Shown: piece by piece, positions 32,670 through 45,394 of the stretch
Layout of the letters: every line of letters starts with the position of its first letter
Numbering within the stretch: position 1 is the first letter of the stretch
Source: Siphonodentalium dalli
Taxonomy: Eukaryota > Mollusca > Scaphopoda > Gadilida > Siphonodentaliidae
Reading direction: 5' to 3'
Length of the DNA: 64,000 nucleotides
Assembly: GCA_032622095.1 (NCBI GenBank)
Contig: CP136067.1
Span: forward strand, 96,214,707-96,278,706
Program-made: the position numbers and the translations under genes
Notes under the pieces: model-generated
What the model was told of the DNA's origin: nothing
What the model saw: the letters and a program-made list of their open reading frames with translations, nothing else
The model's database searches: none

Positions 32670-34329
32670 GAAAAGATTGATCAAACAGGCGCAGGTGACC
32701 ATATCATACCTTTTTGGAAAGTTTGAAGACTTATATAGTGACGAAGCGAAGCGGAATTTAAATTTTCATCCCAGGTTGGATATTATTAAAAAGGAGGTCA
32801 CCATTGCTAATCACTGTTTATAATATTTCCATCAAATGTCACAGAAACAAAACATAAAATGAAAACTCTGCTTTGCATTATCACTAGATATATGCTCAAA
32901 CGTTCCAACAAGACATGAAGTATTATTCTACGGTTTGTTAATATTGAGTAATCTTGTCTTGAAAATTAACACTGAATTCCCCATTTCAATGTTGCCACTT
33001 TACTTCCTTAACGGTGTTCACACCTATTCATGGCTGATTTTTTTTCTTGCATATCTATTAGATGCTTTTGTATAATCTAACATGATTGAGCCAAAGAAGT
33101 TTCGTATGGAAAAGAATATTGAAGATATAAAAATATTTTTCATATATTTTCGAGGATTTAGAGTGTCATAAAATTAAGGGGGAGATCGAGTGACCAGTTT
33201 TCAATGGGGATTTCAATGCAAACCTCCACAGCAAAAGTTATATCTAAAGCAGTTGTCTGGGAAATAAAGTAACCACATCAATAAACAGATATAGCATTTA
33301 CCTGGCGGCTGGGCTAAGTAAATTTAAATTTTTTGTTTTAAATTCATTTTTAGCTCAACTTTACTTTGTAAAGTGTGAGCTATTGCCATGGCTTGGTATC
33401 CGTCGTCCGTGTGTGCGTGTGTATGTGTGTCTGTGTGTGATGCGTCGACAATTTCCTTTAGCACGGGCTACAGTTCGTACCTTTGGTCCAATTATTATGA
33501 AATTTGTCATGGATGTTGACATTGACATGTAGATGGGAACGAGTCATTTTGGGGTCATTCGGGAAAAAACATGTGCGCCAGTAGCCATCTTTGATTTCAA
33601 AATTCAATCCATTAGCACGGGCTACAGGCCGTACTGTTCATCTTATTGTCATGAAATTTGTCAAGGATGTTAATATTGACATGTAGATGGGAACGAGTAA
33701 TTTTGGGGTCAATCGGCCAAAAAACATGGCCGCCAGCAGCCATCTTTGATTTTACTCTTTGTATGACTAAATCATTTAGCACGGGCTACAGGTCGTACCT
33801 TTAGTCTGATCATCATGAAATTTGTCATGACTGTTGAAATTGGAATGTAGATGGGAACGAGTCATTTTGGGGTCATTCGGACAAAAAACATGGCCGCCAA
33901 CGGCCATCTTGGATTTCAAAATTTAATCCATTAGCACAGGCCACAGGTCGTACTGTTCGTCTGATCATCATGAAATTTGTCATGGATGTTAATATTGACA
34001 TGTAGATGGGAACGAGTAATTTTGGGGTCAATCGGCCAAAAAACATGGCCGCCAGCAGCCATCTTGGATTTTACTCTTTGTATGACTAAATTCTTTAGCA
34101 CGGGCTGCAGGTCGTACCTTTAGTCTGATCGTCATAAAATTTGTCATGGCTGTTGAAATTGGAATGTAGATGGGAACTAGTCATTTTGGGGGTCATTCGG
34201 AAAAAAAACATGGCCGCCAGCGGCCATCTTGGATTTCAAAATTCAATCCATTAGCACGGGCTACAGGTCGTACTGTTCATCTGATCATCAAGACATATGT
34301 CGTGGATGTTAATATTAACTTGTAGATGT
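32202..34329. repeat. 2.1-kb tandem duplication, copy 1
   Basis: Aligns with 34330 onward at an offset of 2128. The offset drops to 2116 after a (TA)n length change and rises to 2125 after a 9-base indel near 32686. Similarity continues to about 36230. Identity is clearly above 95% by eye. Confidence 0.85.
32670..33354. other. Duplicated spacer, copy 1
   Basis: Nearly identical to 34784-35468. A 61-codon frame (KKRLIKQAQVTISYLFGKF...) crosses the element boundary. It is slightly longer in copy 2 owing to a 9-base difference. I do not recognise it. Confidence 0.5.
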
Positions 34330-34783
34330 GAACGAGTAATTTTGGGGTCATTCGGCCAAAAAACATGGCCGCTGGCAGCCATCTTAGATTTTACTCTTTG
34401 TATGACTAAATCCTTTAGCACGGGCTACAGGTCGTACCTTTAGTCTGATCATCATAAAATTTGTCATGGCTGTTTAAATTGACATGTAGATCGGAACGAG
34501 TCATTTTGGGGTTATTCGGCATTAAAACATGGCTGCCAGCGGCCATTTTGGATTCTACTCTTTGCATGACTAAAGCTATCAAATGTTTTTGAATTGTTGG
34601 AAAACATAGCCGCCAGCAACCATCTTAGATTTTACTTTTATATACATGTATATATATATCTTTTCATGTTGATAAACTAGTATTAGACATTCAACTTTCC
34701 ACATTCCTAATCACTCCATCGACAGTAACACATTAAATTATTTCCTTTCCAAGTTGAGCTACAGTGTCATTGACACTTTCATT
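33355..34783. mobile_element. HINE-like element b, complete
   Basis: Starts TTTTAGCTCAACTTTACTTT, then GTGAGCTATTGCCATGGC and a GT microsatellite. Six to seven units of about 160 bp follow, and it ends at the TTGAGCTACAGTGTC hairpin. The short inverted TAGCTCAACTT/AAGTTGAGCTA ends, central tandem repeats and a 3' hairpin resemble Helentron-associated (HINE) elements. Confidence 0.65.
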
Positions 34784-36230
34784 AAGAAAAGATTGATCAA
34801 ACATTACAAGGCGCAGGTGACCATATCATACCTTTTTGGAAAGTTTGAAGACTTATATAGTGACGAAGCGAAGCGGAATTTAAATTTTCATCCCAGGTTG
34901 GATATTATTAAAAAGGAGGTCACCATTGCTAATCACTGTTTATAATATTTCCATCAAATGTCACAGAAACAAAACATAAAATGAAAACTCTGCTTTGCAT
35001 TATCACTAGATATATGCTCAAACATTCCAACAAGACATGAAGTATTATTCTACGGTTTGTTAATATTGAGTAATCTTGTCTTGAAAATTAACACTGAATT
35101 CCCCATTTCAATGTTGCCACTTTACCTCCTTAACGGTGTTCACACCTATTCATGGCTGATTTTTTTCTTGCATATCTATTAGATGCTTTTGTATAATCTA
35201 ACATGATTGAGCCAAAGAAGTTATGTATGGAAAAGAATATTGAAGATATAAAAATATTTTTCATATATTTTCGAGGATTTAGAGTGTCATAACATTAAGG
35301 GGGAGATCGAGTGACCAGTTTTGAATGGGGATTTCAATGCAAACCTCCACAGCAAAAGTTATATCTGAAGCAGTTGTCTGGGAAATAAAGTAACCATATC
35401 AATAAACAGATATAGCATTTACCTGGCGGCTGGGCTAAGTACATTTAAATTTTTTGTTTTAAATTCATTTTTAGCTCAACTTTACTTTGTAAAGTGTGAG
35501 CTATTGCCATGGCTTGGTATCCGTCGTCCGTGTGTGCGTGTGTATGTGTGCCTGTGTGTGATGCGTCAACAATTTCCTTTAGCACGGGCTACAGTTCGTA
35601 CCTTTGGTCCAATTATTATGAAATTTGTCATGGATGTTGACATTGACATGTAGATGGGAACGAGTCATTTTGGGGTCATTCGTAAAAAAAAACATGGCCG
35701 CCAGCAGCCATCTTTGATTTCAAAATTCAATCCAATAGCACGGGATACAGGCCGTACTGTTCATCTTATTGTCATGAAATTTGTCAAGGATGTTAATATT
35801 GACATGTAGATGGGAATGAGTAATTTTGGGGTCAATCGGCCAAAAAACATGGCCGCCAGCAGCCATCTTTGATTTTACTCTTTGTATGACTAAATCCTTT
35901 AGCACGGGCTACAGGTCGTACCTTTAGTCTGATCATCATGAAATTTGTCATGACTGTTTGGGGTCATTCGGACAAAAAACATGGCCGCCAACGGCCATCT
36001 TGGATTTCAAAATTTAATCCATTAGCACAGGCCACAGGTCGTACTGTTCGTCTGATCATCATGAAATTTGTCATGGATGTTAATATTGACATGTAGATGA
36101 GAACGAGTAATTTTGGGGTCATTCGGCCAAAAAACATGGTCGCCAGCAGCCATCTTGGATTTTACTCTTTGTATGACTAAATTCTTTAGCACGGGCTGCA
36201 GGTCGTACCTTTAGTCTGATCATCATAAAA
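34330..36230. repeat. 2.1-kb tandem duplication, copy 2
   Basis: Partner of 32202-34329. A deletion of about 45 bp near 35955 shortens it relative to copy 1. Confidence 0.8.
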
Positions 36231-37748
36231 TTTGTCATGGATATTAACAATGACATGTAGATGGGAACGAGTAATTTGGGGTCATTCGGCCAAAAAGCAT
36301 GGTCGCCAGCAGCCATCTTGAATTTTACTCTTTGTATGACTAAATCCTTTAGCACGGGCTACAGGTCCTACTTTTAGTCTGATCATCATAAAATTTGTCA
36401 AGAATGTTAATATTGACATGTAGATGGGAACGAGTCATTTTGGGGTCATTTGGCCAAAAAACATGGCCGCCAGCAGCCATCTTGGATTTTACTCTTTGTA
36501 TGACTAAATCCTTTAGCACGGGCTACAGGTCGTACCTTTAGTGTGATCATCATAAAATTTGTCATGGCTGTCGAAATTGGAATGTAGATGGGAACGAGTC
36601 ATTTTGGGGTCATTCGGACAAAAAACATGGCCGCCAGCGGCCATCTTGGATTTCAAAATTGAATCCATTAGCACAGGCCACAGGTCGTACTGTTAGTCTG
36701 ATCATCATGAAATTTGTCATGGATGATAATATTGACATGTAGATGGGAACGATTAATTTTGGGGTCATTCGGCCAAAAAACATGGCCGCCAGTAGCCATC
36801 TTGGATTTTACTCTTTGTATGACTAAATCCTTTAGCACGGGCTGCATGTTGTACCTTTAGTCTGATCATCATAAGATTTGTCATGGATGTTAACAATGCC
36901 ATGTAGATGAGAACGAGTTATTTTGGGGTCATTCGGCCAAAAAAACATGGTCGCCAGCAGCCATCTTGGATTTTACTCTTTGTATGACTAAATCCTTTAG
37001 CACGGGCTACAGGTCCTACTTTTAGTCTGATCATCATAAAATTTGTCAAGAATGTTAATAATGACATGTAGATGGGAACGAGTCATTTTGGGGTCATTCG
37101 TCCAAAAAACATGGCCGCCAGCAGCCATCTTGGATTTTACTCTTCTTCGTATCACTAAATACTTTAGCACGGGCTACAGGTCGTACCTTTAGTCTGATTA
37201 TCATAAAATTTGTCATGGCTGTTGAAATTGGAATGTAAATGGGAATGAGTCATTTGGGGTCATTCGGACAAACAACATGGCCACCAGCAGCCATCTTGGA
37301 TTTCAAAATTTAATCCATTAGCATGGGCCACAGGTCGTACTGTTCGTCTGATAATCATGAAATTTGTCCGGATGTTAATATTGACATGTAGATGGGACGA
37401 GTCATTTTTGGGTCATTCGGCTAAAAAACATGGTCGCCAGCAGCCATCTTGGATTTTACTCTTTGTATGACTAAATTCTTTAGCATGGGCTACAGGGCGT
37501 ACCTTTAGTCTGATCGTCATAAAATTTGTCATGTATGTTAACGATGACATGTAGATGGGAACAACTCATTTTGGGGTCATTCGGTGGATAATATGGCCGC
37601 CAGCAGCCATCTTGGATTTTACTTTTCTCTTCATGTCTATAAACTAGTATTAGACATTCAACTTTCCACATTCCTAATCGCTCCATTGACTTAATACATT
37701 AAATTATTCCCTTTCCAAGTTGAGCTACAGTGTCATTGACACTTTCAT
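35469..37748. mobile_element. HINE-like element c, about 13 units
   Basis: Same 5' start and 3' hairpin as b. Two unit types largely alternate: one with CTCTTTGTATGACTAAATCC, the other with GATTTCAAAATTTAATCCAT. That makes a higher-order repeat of about 320 bp. Each unit carries AACATGGCCGCC and AGCCATCTTGG. The minus-strand ORFs are repeat-derived. Confidence 0.7.
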
Positions 37749-38003
37749 TGATAATTATTTTCTTCAGTTACAACTCTTGACCTACTTTTGAAATATAAAA
37801 AAATTTTGTAAAATAAAAACAAAATACACCAACCTTCCAATGTAACAAACTGCAAGCCGGTTCGCCAGAAAAAAATGTATTTTTTTCAATAGAGCAGAAA
37901 GTCCCTCCAAGAATTATTTGCAGCTCTGTAACTTTTTCTGCGGATATTTGCATGGAAATGACCTCATTAAACTGCATTAAAGGCCTAATTTATGTGTCAA
38001 CTG
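37749..38003. other. Spacer with exon-like minus-strand frame
   Basis: A 69-codon minus-strand ORF (37768-37977, containing NEVISMQISAEKVTELQ) looks protein-like, but no family is recognised. It may belong to an old retroelement or host pseudogene. Confidence 0.2.
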
Positions 38004-38288
38004 TCATTTTTTTTCCAGCTGTATAATACTGGTGTAAGATGATGTTGTAAAAATGTTGTAACTACAGTTTAGAAGGATCAGAGGACCCTGAGTTTTTTCC
38101 TTCACGTTTGCAACGTGTGTCACATTTTGTGGCAATGGATTGTCAAATTTCATAGTAAATATTGGGGTCCCCTGTTCCTTAATGCATTTTAATGATGTAA
38201 TGTACTCATGGTTCCAATGATGTAATGTACTCATGGGTTCCATTTTTATTCCCAAAACTTCATTTTCATTTTGTTCATCTGGTGTATC
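38004..38288 (-). other. Possible exon, acidic then His/Cys-poor
   Basis: An acceptor-like TTTGTTTCAG directly precedes a 94-codon open frame starting DTPDEQNENEVLGIKMEP, which contains a sumoylation-like IKME. No domain is recognised. The frame contains a 25-bp local duplication (CCAATGATGTAATGTACTCA) at about 38211-38240. No matching donor is clear. Low confidence. Confidence 0.22.
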
Positions 38289-38943
38289 CTGAAACAAATC
38301 TGAAAGTTCAAAATTAAAGATGGTCTATCCCCTGGACCCTTCCTATAACAAGTTTTAGGGTATAAAAATGATATATCTGGGTATAAAATAATATATCTGA
38401 ATCGAAGACCCTGTCTGGAAATGCTTCTATCAATTAATATTGGAGCATATCAAGCGGGAGAAATATATCTTGTTGGCACTTTCCATCAAGGCAAAATTAA
38501 GATATTTTGCTCTACAACTTCAGGAATACACCACTGTATTGTGCCTTTATAGACAAATATTATGCCCAATCTTCAGTTTGTCAGTGTTTTATTCACAGAA
38601 AAAAAGTTATTTGTAGTTTTGTAATTATTGCCCATAATCATATTTTGAAAACAACACACTTATGGTAGGACTCGCGATGCCCCATTCACACCAAAGTGAT
38701 GTTTTCACCTACTGTGTTCTTCATTGTACAATGTACACTGTGTTCACTCAAATATACACTATTGAAATCCAATCTTCCATGAAAATTCTCTGCTTGTATC
38801 TATTACTTTATTTGTGTACAATCTTAAATGAGAACAAGGATGTGACTAGGAACATTACTAGTATGTATTCTAAAAGCAAGGCATCTGTTTGACAGTGCAT
38901 TTATTTTGAGATATAGATGTTCGTTTTCTCTTACCTGGTTTAA
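38289..38943. other. Unannotated non-coding sequence
   Basis: No repeat or exon that I can support. Confidence 0.3.
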
Positions 38944-39525
38944 AGGGGTACTGTACGCCAAATGTTGTTGTTGGTTTCTATAGTCTCCGAGTCGGAGAAT
39001 AAGGTAACAATTTTTTCATTATTTGAAAGTCTGTTGAGTACGAAGTAGTGTTACGGATGACAAATTTACCGGAATGCAAAAATACAAATTGTCGTTGTCG
39101 AGTAATTTTTGTACAGTTTTCAACCAAATGAATCAAATAAAAGTTATATTATAGGCATACTAGTCCCATATAATCATTTAAGTTATTGTATCGTCGCTAG
39201 TCAGTGAGTGGCTTGATGTTCTCCCCGTATCATCATAATATTTTAAGCGATCGTGTGTGCGATCGGTTTAACAATCCAGTAACCCTCAATTACTTTGTTT
39301 GATTACGAAAATTCGTAATTTAATTGACGCCATTTTATGGCTCCAGTCATAAATTCAATTTATATCAAATTATTAACTTTTAAATTATTAAATTTTAAGA
39401 TAGCCTATTAACCTGAGCGTTTACAGAATACATCTTCGACTCAAATTACTTATGTTTCTATATATTATCGATATTAGATCGTTGTTGTCACCGGAAATTT
39501 AATGAAAATGGCGTACAGTACCCCT
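38944..39525. mobile_element. MITE-B copy 2 (582 bp)
   Basis: AGGGGTACTGTACGCCA ends with TTAA on both sides (38940-38943, 39526-39529). Inverted relative to copy 1. It has an extra segment with GATCGTGTGTGCGATC near 39250. Confidence 0.85.
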
Positions 39526-39875
39526 TTAATCTTTATTACCATCAGGTAGGTAGAATTATAAACATGAGTTTCTAAATATACACATCATTGTTATTTGGGG
39601 AGATTTTTATTGGAGCGGATGTCAAGACTTGAAATAATTTAGGAGTTCTTCTTTTTACAAGCTGCCGTTATGAGAGGCTCAACATTCTCAGTCTGTCAAT
39701 TCATTCCATCTGATGATTGAAAACAAATTCACATGCTGTGTATATGGTCATAGTTCAAAAAAATTAATTTCATTCATATCTATTCCAAAAAAATGTTTTC
39801 ACTGATGAATTGACCAGAGGGTGAATTTAGTGATGCTAGTCAACTATACGGTTCAAATGAATTATGGACTATTTT
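39526..39875. other. Spacer with a fragment of the 61-kb palindrome motif
   Basis: CCAGAGGGTGAATTTAGTGA followed by TGCTAG (39815-39840) is the same motif that is quadruplicated at 61198-61451. Confidence 0.5.
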
Positions 39876-40489
39876 TAGCTCAACTTTGTAAGTTTGAGCT
39901 ATTGCCATGGGTTGGCGTCCGTGTGTGCGTGTGTCCCTCAACAATTTCCTTTGGCGCGGGCTACAGGTCGTATCTTTGGCCTGATCTTTATGAAATTTGT
40001 CATGAATGTTGACATTGACATGTAGATAGGAAACAAGTCATTTTGGGGTCATTCGGCCAAAAAACATGGCCGCTGGTGGCCATCTTGGATTTCAAATTTG
40101 AATCCATTGGTGTGGGTTACAGGCCGTACTGTTTGTGTGATCATCATAAAATTTGTCATGAATGTTGACATTTACATGTAGATGGGAACGAGTTATTTTA
40201 GGATCATTCGGCCAAATAACGGCCATCTTGGATTTTACTCTTTGCATCACTAAATCCTTTGACACATCCTACAGACCACATCTCTGATTGGAACGAGTCG
40301 TTTGGCACAACCTACAGACCACATACCTGATCCGATCATTATGAAACTTGTCATGAATGTTGATATTGACATGTAGATGGGAACGAGTCATTTTGGGGGT
40401 CATTCAGCCAAAAAACATGGCCGCTGGTGGTCATCTTGGATTTCAAAATTTAATCCGTTTAAATATATGTCATATTATATACCATCTGA

Positions 40490-40910
40490 AACAAGAAGCT
40501 CAAAAACATTGTATCATAAACTTATTTGGTGTAATAAACTGTGAACATGTTTTTGTTGAGTTACTGACGTGTTTTGTGCTTAAGTTTCATCTGTAGTGCA
40601 AAAGTGAATTATTTTCAATGGAGGGGGAATAACTAAATCTTAAAGATAGAGTTATTCCCCTTCCATTGAAAGTCCATTTTTAATGTTTGAATTCTGTTGC
40701 ATTCTGTGAGCCATAACAGGGGGGATCTTTCTATGATTTCATCTGTTTTCTATTTCTCGATGGGCATCTTCAGGAACACAGATGTTCCAAATGGTGATGA
40801 ATTTTAATCATATTTTATGGCACTGATTGTTATTAAAACCATATATCAAGGCACTATAACAAAAAATAATTGGTGACTCGAAAATTAAGTGGGCCGTTAA
40901 CTATTCTACA
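40490..40910 (+). repeat. Interspersed repeat R (plus)
   Basis: Homologous to the inverse of 23846-24215. It contains a hairpin at 40617-40669 (CAATGGAGGGGGAATAACT ... AGTTATTCCCCTTCCATTG). Probably inserted in element d. Confidence 0.65.
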
Positions 40911-41032
40911 CTAAATGTATTCTCCCAATCAGTTTTAAAATTATACATTGGAAGGATCTATTATTCATCTGGAGGGTTTAAATAAGATGACCGATAATAA
41001 AAGTGCAGAAGGATCCCTATTTACCGGAGGGA

Positions 41033-41077
41033 AATGTTCAGATAATAAGACCTATGGTCTATTATCTGAACATTTTA
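41033..41077. repeat. Short hairpin
   Basis: AAATGTTCAGATAATAAGACC, three bases, then GGTCTATTATCTGAACATTT. Near perfect. Confidence 0.75.
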
Positions 41078-41612
41078 ATGGATGAATGAGTTTATTGCTA
41101 ACCACGAATTGACATGGAACATACACACAATTATACATATATACAAAAGCACCGAAGTAAAATAAATACACATGCATTTTATATACATTCAAAAAAATAT
41201 ATATACTGGTAACTCAACACCGCTACTCACAATTGTGAGCAGATATTGATCTTGCACCGTCCATACTTCACACCCACATCAAAATTCCAAGGAGAATAAA
41301 TTGTGTCCCTCTGTGCAATCAAAAGTGATGTGGTTAAAGAGGTGCAATTTGGTGAGCTATTATTCTAGATTGGAGCCATCGATTATTTCTTAAATTCATT
41401 ATAAAACATGGCTGCCAGCAGCCATCTTGGATTTCAAATTTGAATCCATCCACACACATTTATTGGTGAAATGTTTGAAATGAAATCATTTCATCTACAC
41501 AATACAAGACCTTTACTGTAACTATTTGGCTTTCCTTCTTTATATTCTATCCATTGCTCAGCAAAAAATAAACTCCTTCCAAAGTTGAGCTAGTGTGTCA
41601 TTGACACTTTCA

Positions 41613-42170
41613 TCTCTCTCGTAAAAAGTTACCCCTATTAGACCCCTTTGGTGCCATCTAGATGGTCCCCTGTGAATTTCTATAGAACACAGACAGACAG
41701 ACAGACATTCGCAAATATAGATATAGATATATCTCGTTATAGATATAGATATATCTACGTTAATTTTTTTTAATTCGAGCATATATCTTAACCATACACT
41801 ATCATTTCAAATTTGCCACCATTAGTTTATGCCAGCACCGCCAGTGCAACCTTTTGTTGGTACATGGTTCACATTTGAAAAGACGCAGCCCAATTTCGAA
41901 TTTGGTCACAGTCCGACGATTTTTCATGGAGTTATGCCCATTTTTCAACTTAGAAATTGCTGTTTTCGTGTCCGGACGGTAACTTGAACAATATTCAAAA
42001 GAATTTATTGATATTTGGTATGCAGTTCACATTTGAGAAGACAGTCAGACCAAGTTTGAATTTGGTCACGTTCCCATGATTTTTCAGAATTATGCCCCTT
42101 TTTCGAATAACACCTCATTCCGGGGGACATGGGGCATGAAACCTTTTATTCGACATGATCACTGGTGAAT
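41613..42170. other. Non-coding with GATA-type microsatellite
   Basis: CAGACAGACAGACAG near 41692 is followed by ATAGATATAGATATATC repeated twice (41712-41757). The rest contains two divergent copies of a unit with TTTGGTATGCAGTTCACATT / ATTTTTCAGAATTATGCCCC. No gene. Confidence 0.4.
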
Positions 42171-42370
42171 GTACAGTAATGCCATAAATAATCGACTCCA
42201 TAACCACAGCATAATTATGGGTAACCTCTCAGTATTTAGTCAGAAATATGGCTTGTTGCCATTCATCGGAAAGCTTTCAGATGAATGGCAACAAGCCATA
42301 TTTCCGACTAAATCCTGAAAAGTTACCCATAATTCTGCTGTGGTTAAAGATTCAATCATTCAGGGCGTTG
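42171..42370. mobile_element. Palindromic MITE, copy 2
   Basis: Same family as 5978-6183: GTACAGTAATGCC at the left, core GGCTTGTTGCCATTCATCGG, inverted right half. The right terminus is eroded. Confidence 0.8.
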
Positions 42371-42594
42371 CTGAACTAACTTGAAATAACTTTTTGTGAA
42401 TGAAAATAAATAAAAACCAACACATTAATATCTCCATTATTCTCATTATCTCATGCTATGATGACTGATAGAATGGTTTGGTAAGAAGTATTACACAATC
42501 TGAACACCATGCATGGGTGCAATTATTTTCAGGAAAAATGTTATCACCGGGTTTGTAACCGAACTAATTCAATTTGTGTTTCAGAATATCTTAA

Positions 42595-43237
42595 AGGGGT
42601 ACTGTACGCAAAGATAGGCGATTTTTTTATTTACTCCCATTGAAATAACTTTCAAGTTAGATTGTGTTCGTGTTATATGAGTTTCGTATAAACCTAATTT
42701 AGCGAAGAAAATATTGATCTTGGAAACAAAAATATTACGATTTCAAACTACACGCCATGTTTTTGACCTTCACCGGAGAAGACGCAGGTCGCAGGAAGAA
42801 CCGGAAGTTCATTGCTCACAGCTTCGATTGATGCATTCCATATCTTCCATCGAACAATCTCACTCCCTATAAAATACTTGACGCTTTATGACTCTTGTTT
42901 CTTTCTCCTTTTTTCCGAATCGGTTATAACGGGTCTTCTTTTGCAGGTAAAATGTTTTGTTTGCAACTCAATAATGTTCGCGAACGGCCGTCGATAAAAG
43001 ACACGCAACATATGCGATTTCAAGAACGGTAACTCGTAATGGCATAATTCTCCATTTTATGACTCCAGCCATAAATGAATTTATATTAAATAATTCAATT
43101 TTACTTTTACGATAGCCTGTTAACCGGAACGTTTTCAGTAGACATCGTCGACTCAAATTAGTTATTTTATAATATAATATTCATATTAGATCGCTATTGT
43201 CACCCGGAATTTATTGAAATTGGGGTACAGTACCCCT
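42595..43237. mobile_element. MITE-B copy 3 (643 bp)
   Basis: Left TTAA at 42591-42594 and AGGGGTACTGTACGC. The right end TACAGTACCCCT is intact but its flank has decayed to GCTT. The internal sequence differs from copies 1 and 2, so it is a related subfamily. Confidence 0.75.
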
Positions 43238-43269
43238 GCTTGAATAACACATACCACAGTTGGAGTCAC

Positions 43270-43606
43270 CTGGCATTCAATATTTTCTATTTTTCAGACT
43301 CAGAGTGTGAAACTCCTCAGTGTCTGACCATAACGGTTGACGAATCTCAATGAAATTTGGTATGAGCTACTGTGAGGGCAATCAATTGAGCGTTCAATTG
43401 TTTTTTTTCTTCTGGTTTTCTGTTCTAGTATTATTCATCTTTGTTTATTTGGGAGTATTGGTTTTTTGTCCATATCTCCACCAACGAATATAGGAGAAGT
43501 CGGCCCCGCGCGAAGTCGGTCCCATTCAAGGATGGCCCCGTGCGAAGATGGTCTCATACAAAGATGGCTCCAGAGAAGTCGGCCCCATATATAACAGAAC
43601 CATTGT
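43270..43606. repeat. Segment shared with 46005-46210
   Basis: TATTTTCTATTTTTCAGACT and CGGTTGACGAATCTCAATG recur at 46005-46190 in permuted order. A GAAGTCGGCCCC/GAAGATGGCCCC cluster at 43494-43590 is echoed in inverse at 45930-45975. Confidence 0.5.
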
Positions 43607-45394
43607 TAGCTCAACTTTACTTTGTAAAGTTTGAGCTATTGCCATGGCTTTGTCGTACGTTGTCTGTGTGCGTAAGTCGTCAACAATGCAAGCTTCAGGT
43701 CGTACCTTTGGTCGGATCATTATGAAATTTGTCATCAACATTCAGACCAGAATAATTAATTTTGGGGTCATTCGGAAAATAAACATGGCCGCCAGTGGCC
43801 ATCTTGGATTTCAAAATTCATTCCATTAGCACGGGCTACAGGCCGTACTGTTTGTCTGATCATCATGAAATTTGTCATGGATGTTAATGTTGACATGTAG
43901 ATGGGAACGAGTAATTTTGGGGTCATTCGGCCCAAAAACATGGCTGCCAGCTGCCATCTTGGATTTTACTCTTTGTATGACTAAATTCTTTAGCACGGGC
44001 TGCAGGTCGTACTTTTAGTCTGATCATCATAAAATTTGTCAAGGATGTTAATAATCACATGTAGATGGGAACGAGTCATTTTGGGGTCATTCGACCAAAA
44101 AACATGGCGCCAGCAGCCATCTTGGATTTTACTCTTTGTATGACTAAATCCTTTAGCACGAGCTACAGGTTGTGCCTTTAGTCTGATTATCATAAAATTT
44201 GTCATGGCTGTTGAAATTGGAATTTAGATGGGAACGAGTCATTTTGGGGTCATTCGGACAAAAAACATGGCCGCCAGCAGCCATCTTGGATTTCAAAATT
44301 TAATCCATTAGCACGGGCCACAGGTCGTACTGTTTGTCTGATCATCATGAAATTTGTCATGGAAGATAATATTGACATGTAGATGGGAACGAGTAATTTT
44401 GGGGTCATTCGGCCAAAAACATGGCCGCCAGCAGCCTTCGTGGATTTTACTCTTTGTATGACTAAATTCTTTAGCACGGGCTACAGGTCGTACCATTAGT
44501 CTGATCATCATAAAATTTGTCATGGATGTTAACAATGAATGTAGATGGGAACGAGTAATTTTGGGGTCATTCGGCCAAAAAACATGGTCGCCAGCAGCCA
44601 TCTTGGATTTTAGTCTTTGTATGACTAAATCCTTTAGCACGGGCTACAGGTCGTACCTTTAGTCTGATCATCATAAAATTTGTCGTGAATGTTAATAATG
44701 ACATGTACATGTAGATGGGAACGAGTCATTTTGGGGTAATTCGGTCAAAAAACATGGCTGCCAGCAGCCATCTTGGATTTTACTCTTTGTATGACTAAAT
44801 CCTTTAGCACGGGCTACAGGTCGTACATTTAGTCTGATCATCATAAAATTTGTCATGGCTGTTGAAATTGGAATGTAGATGGGAACGGGTCATTTTGGGG
44901 TCATTCGGACAAAAAACATGGCCGCCAGCAACCATCTTGCATTAAAAAATTTAATCCATTAGCACGGGCGACAGTTCGTACTGTTCGTCTGATCATCGTG
45001 AAATTTGTCACGAATGTTAATAATGACATGTAGATGGGAATGAGTCATTTTGGGGTTATTCGGCCAAAAAACATGGCCACCAGCAGCCATCTTGGATTTT
45101 ACTCTTTGTATGACTAAATTCTTTAGCATGGGCTACAGGTCGTACCTTTAATCTGATCGTCATAAAATTTGTCATTGATGTTAACTATGACATGTAGATG
45201 GGAATGACTCATTTTGGGGTCATTCGTCCGAAAACATGGCCGCCAGCAGCCATCTTGGATTTTACTTTTCTCTTCATGTCTATAAACTAGTATTAGACAT
45301 TCAGCTTTCCACATTACTAATCGCTCCATTGACTGTAATACATTAAATTATTCCCTTTCCAAGTTGAGCTACAGTGTCATTGACACTTTCATTT
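43607..45394. mobile_element. HINE-like element e, complete
   Basis: TAGCTCAACTTTACTTTG start, about ten 160-bp units, and the CAAGTTGAGCTACAGTGTC hairpin end. Organisation as in element c, with the same alternating unit types. Confidence 0.7.

Larger units (their letters stand above)
39876..41612. mobile_element. HINE-like element d, interrupted
   Basis: 5' TAGCTCAACTTTGTAAG at 39876. Three to four divergent units to about 40460, then non-HINE sequence including repeat R. A HINE unit resumes at about 41400, and a 3' end AAAGTTGAGCTAGTGTGTC ATTGACACTTTCATC lies at 41576-41612. More divergent than b, c and e. Confidence 0.55.

Noticed and set aside
35720..37686. Minus-strand ORFs with KSKIQDGCWRPCF
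   Set aside because: They recur in every HINE unit and are translations of the CATCTTGGATTT repeat.
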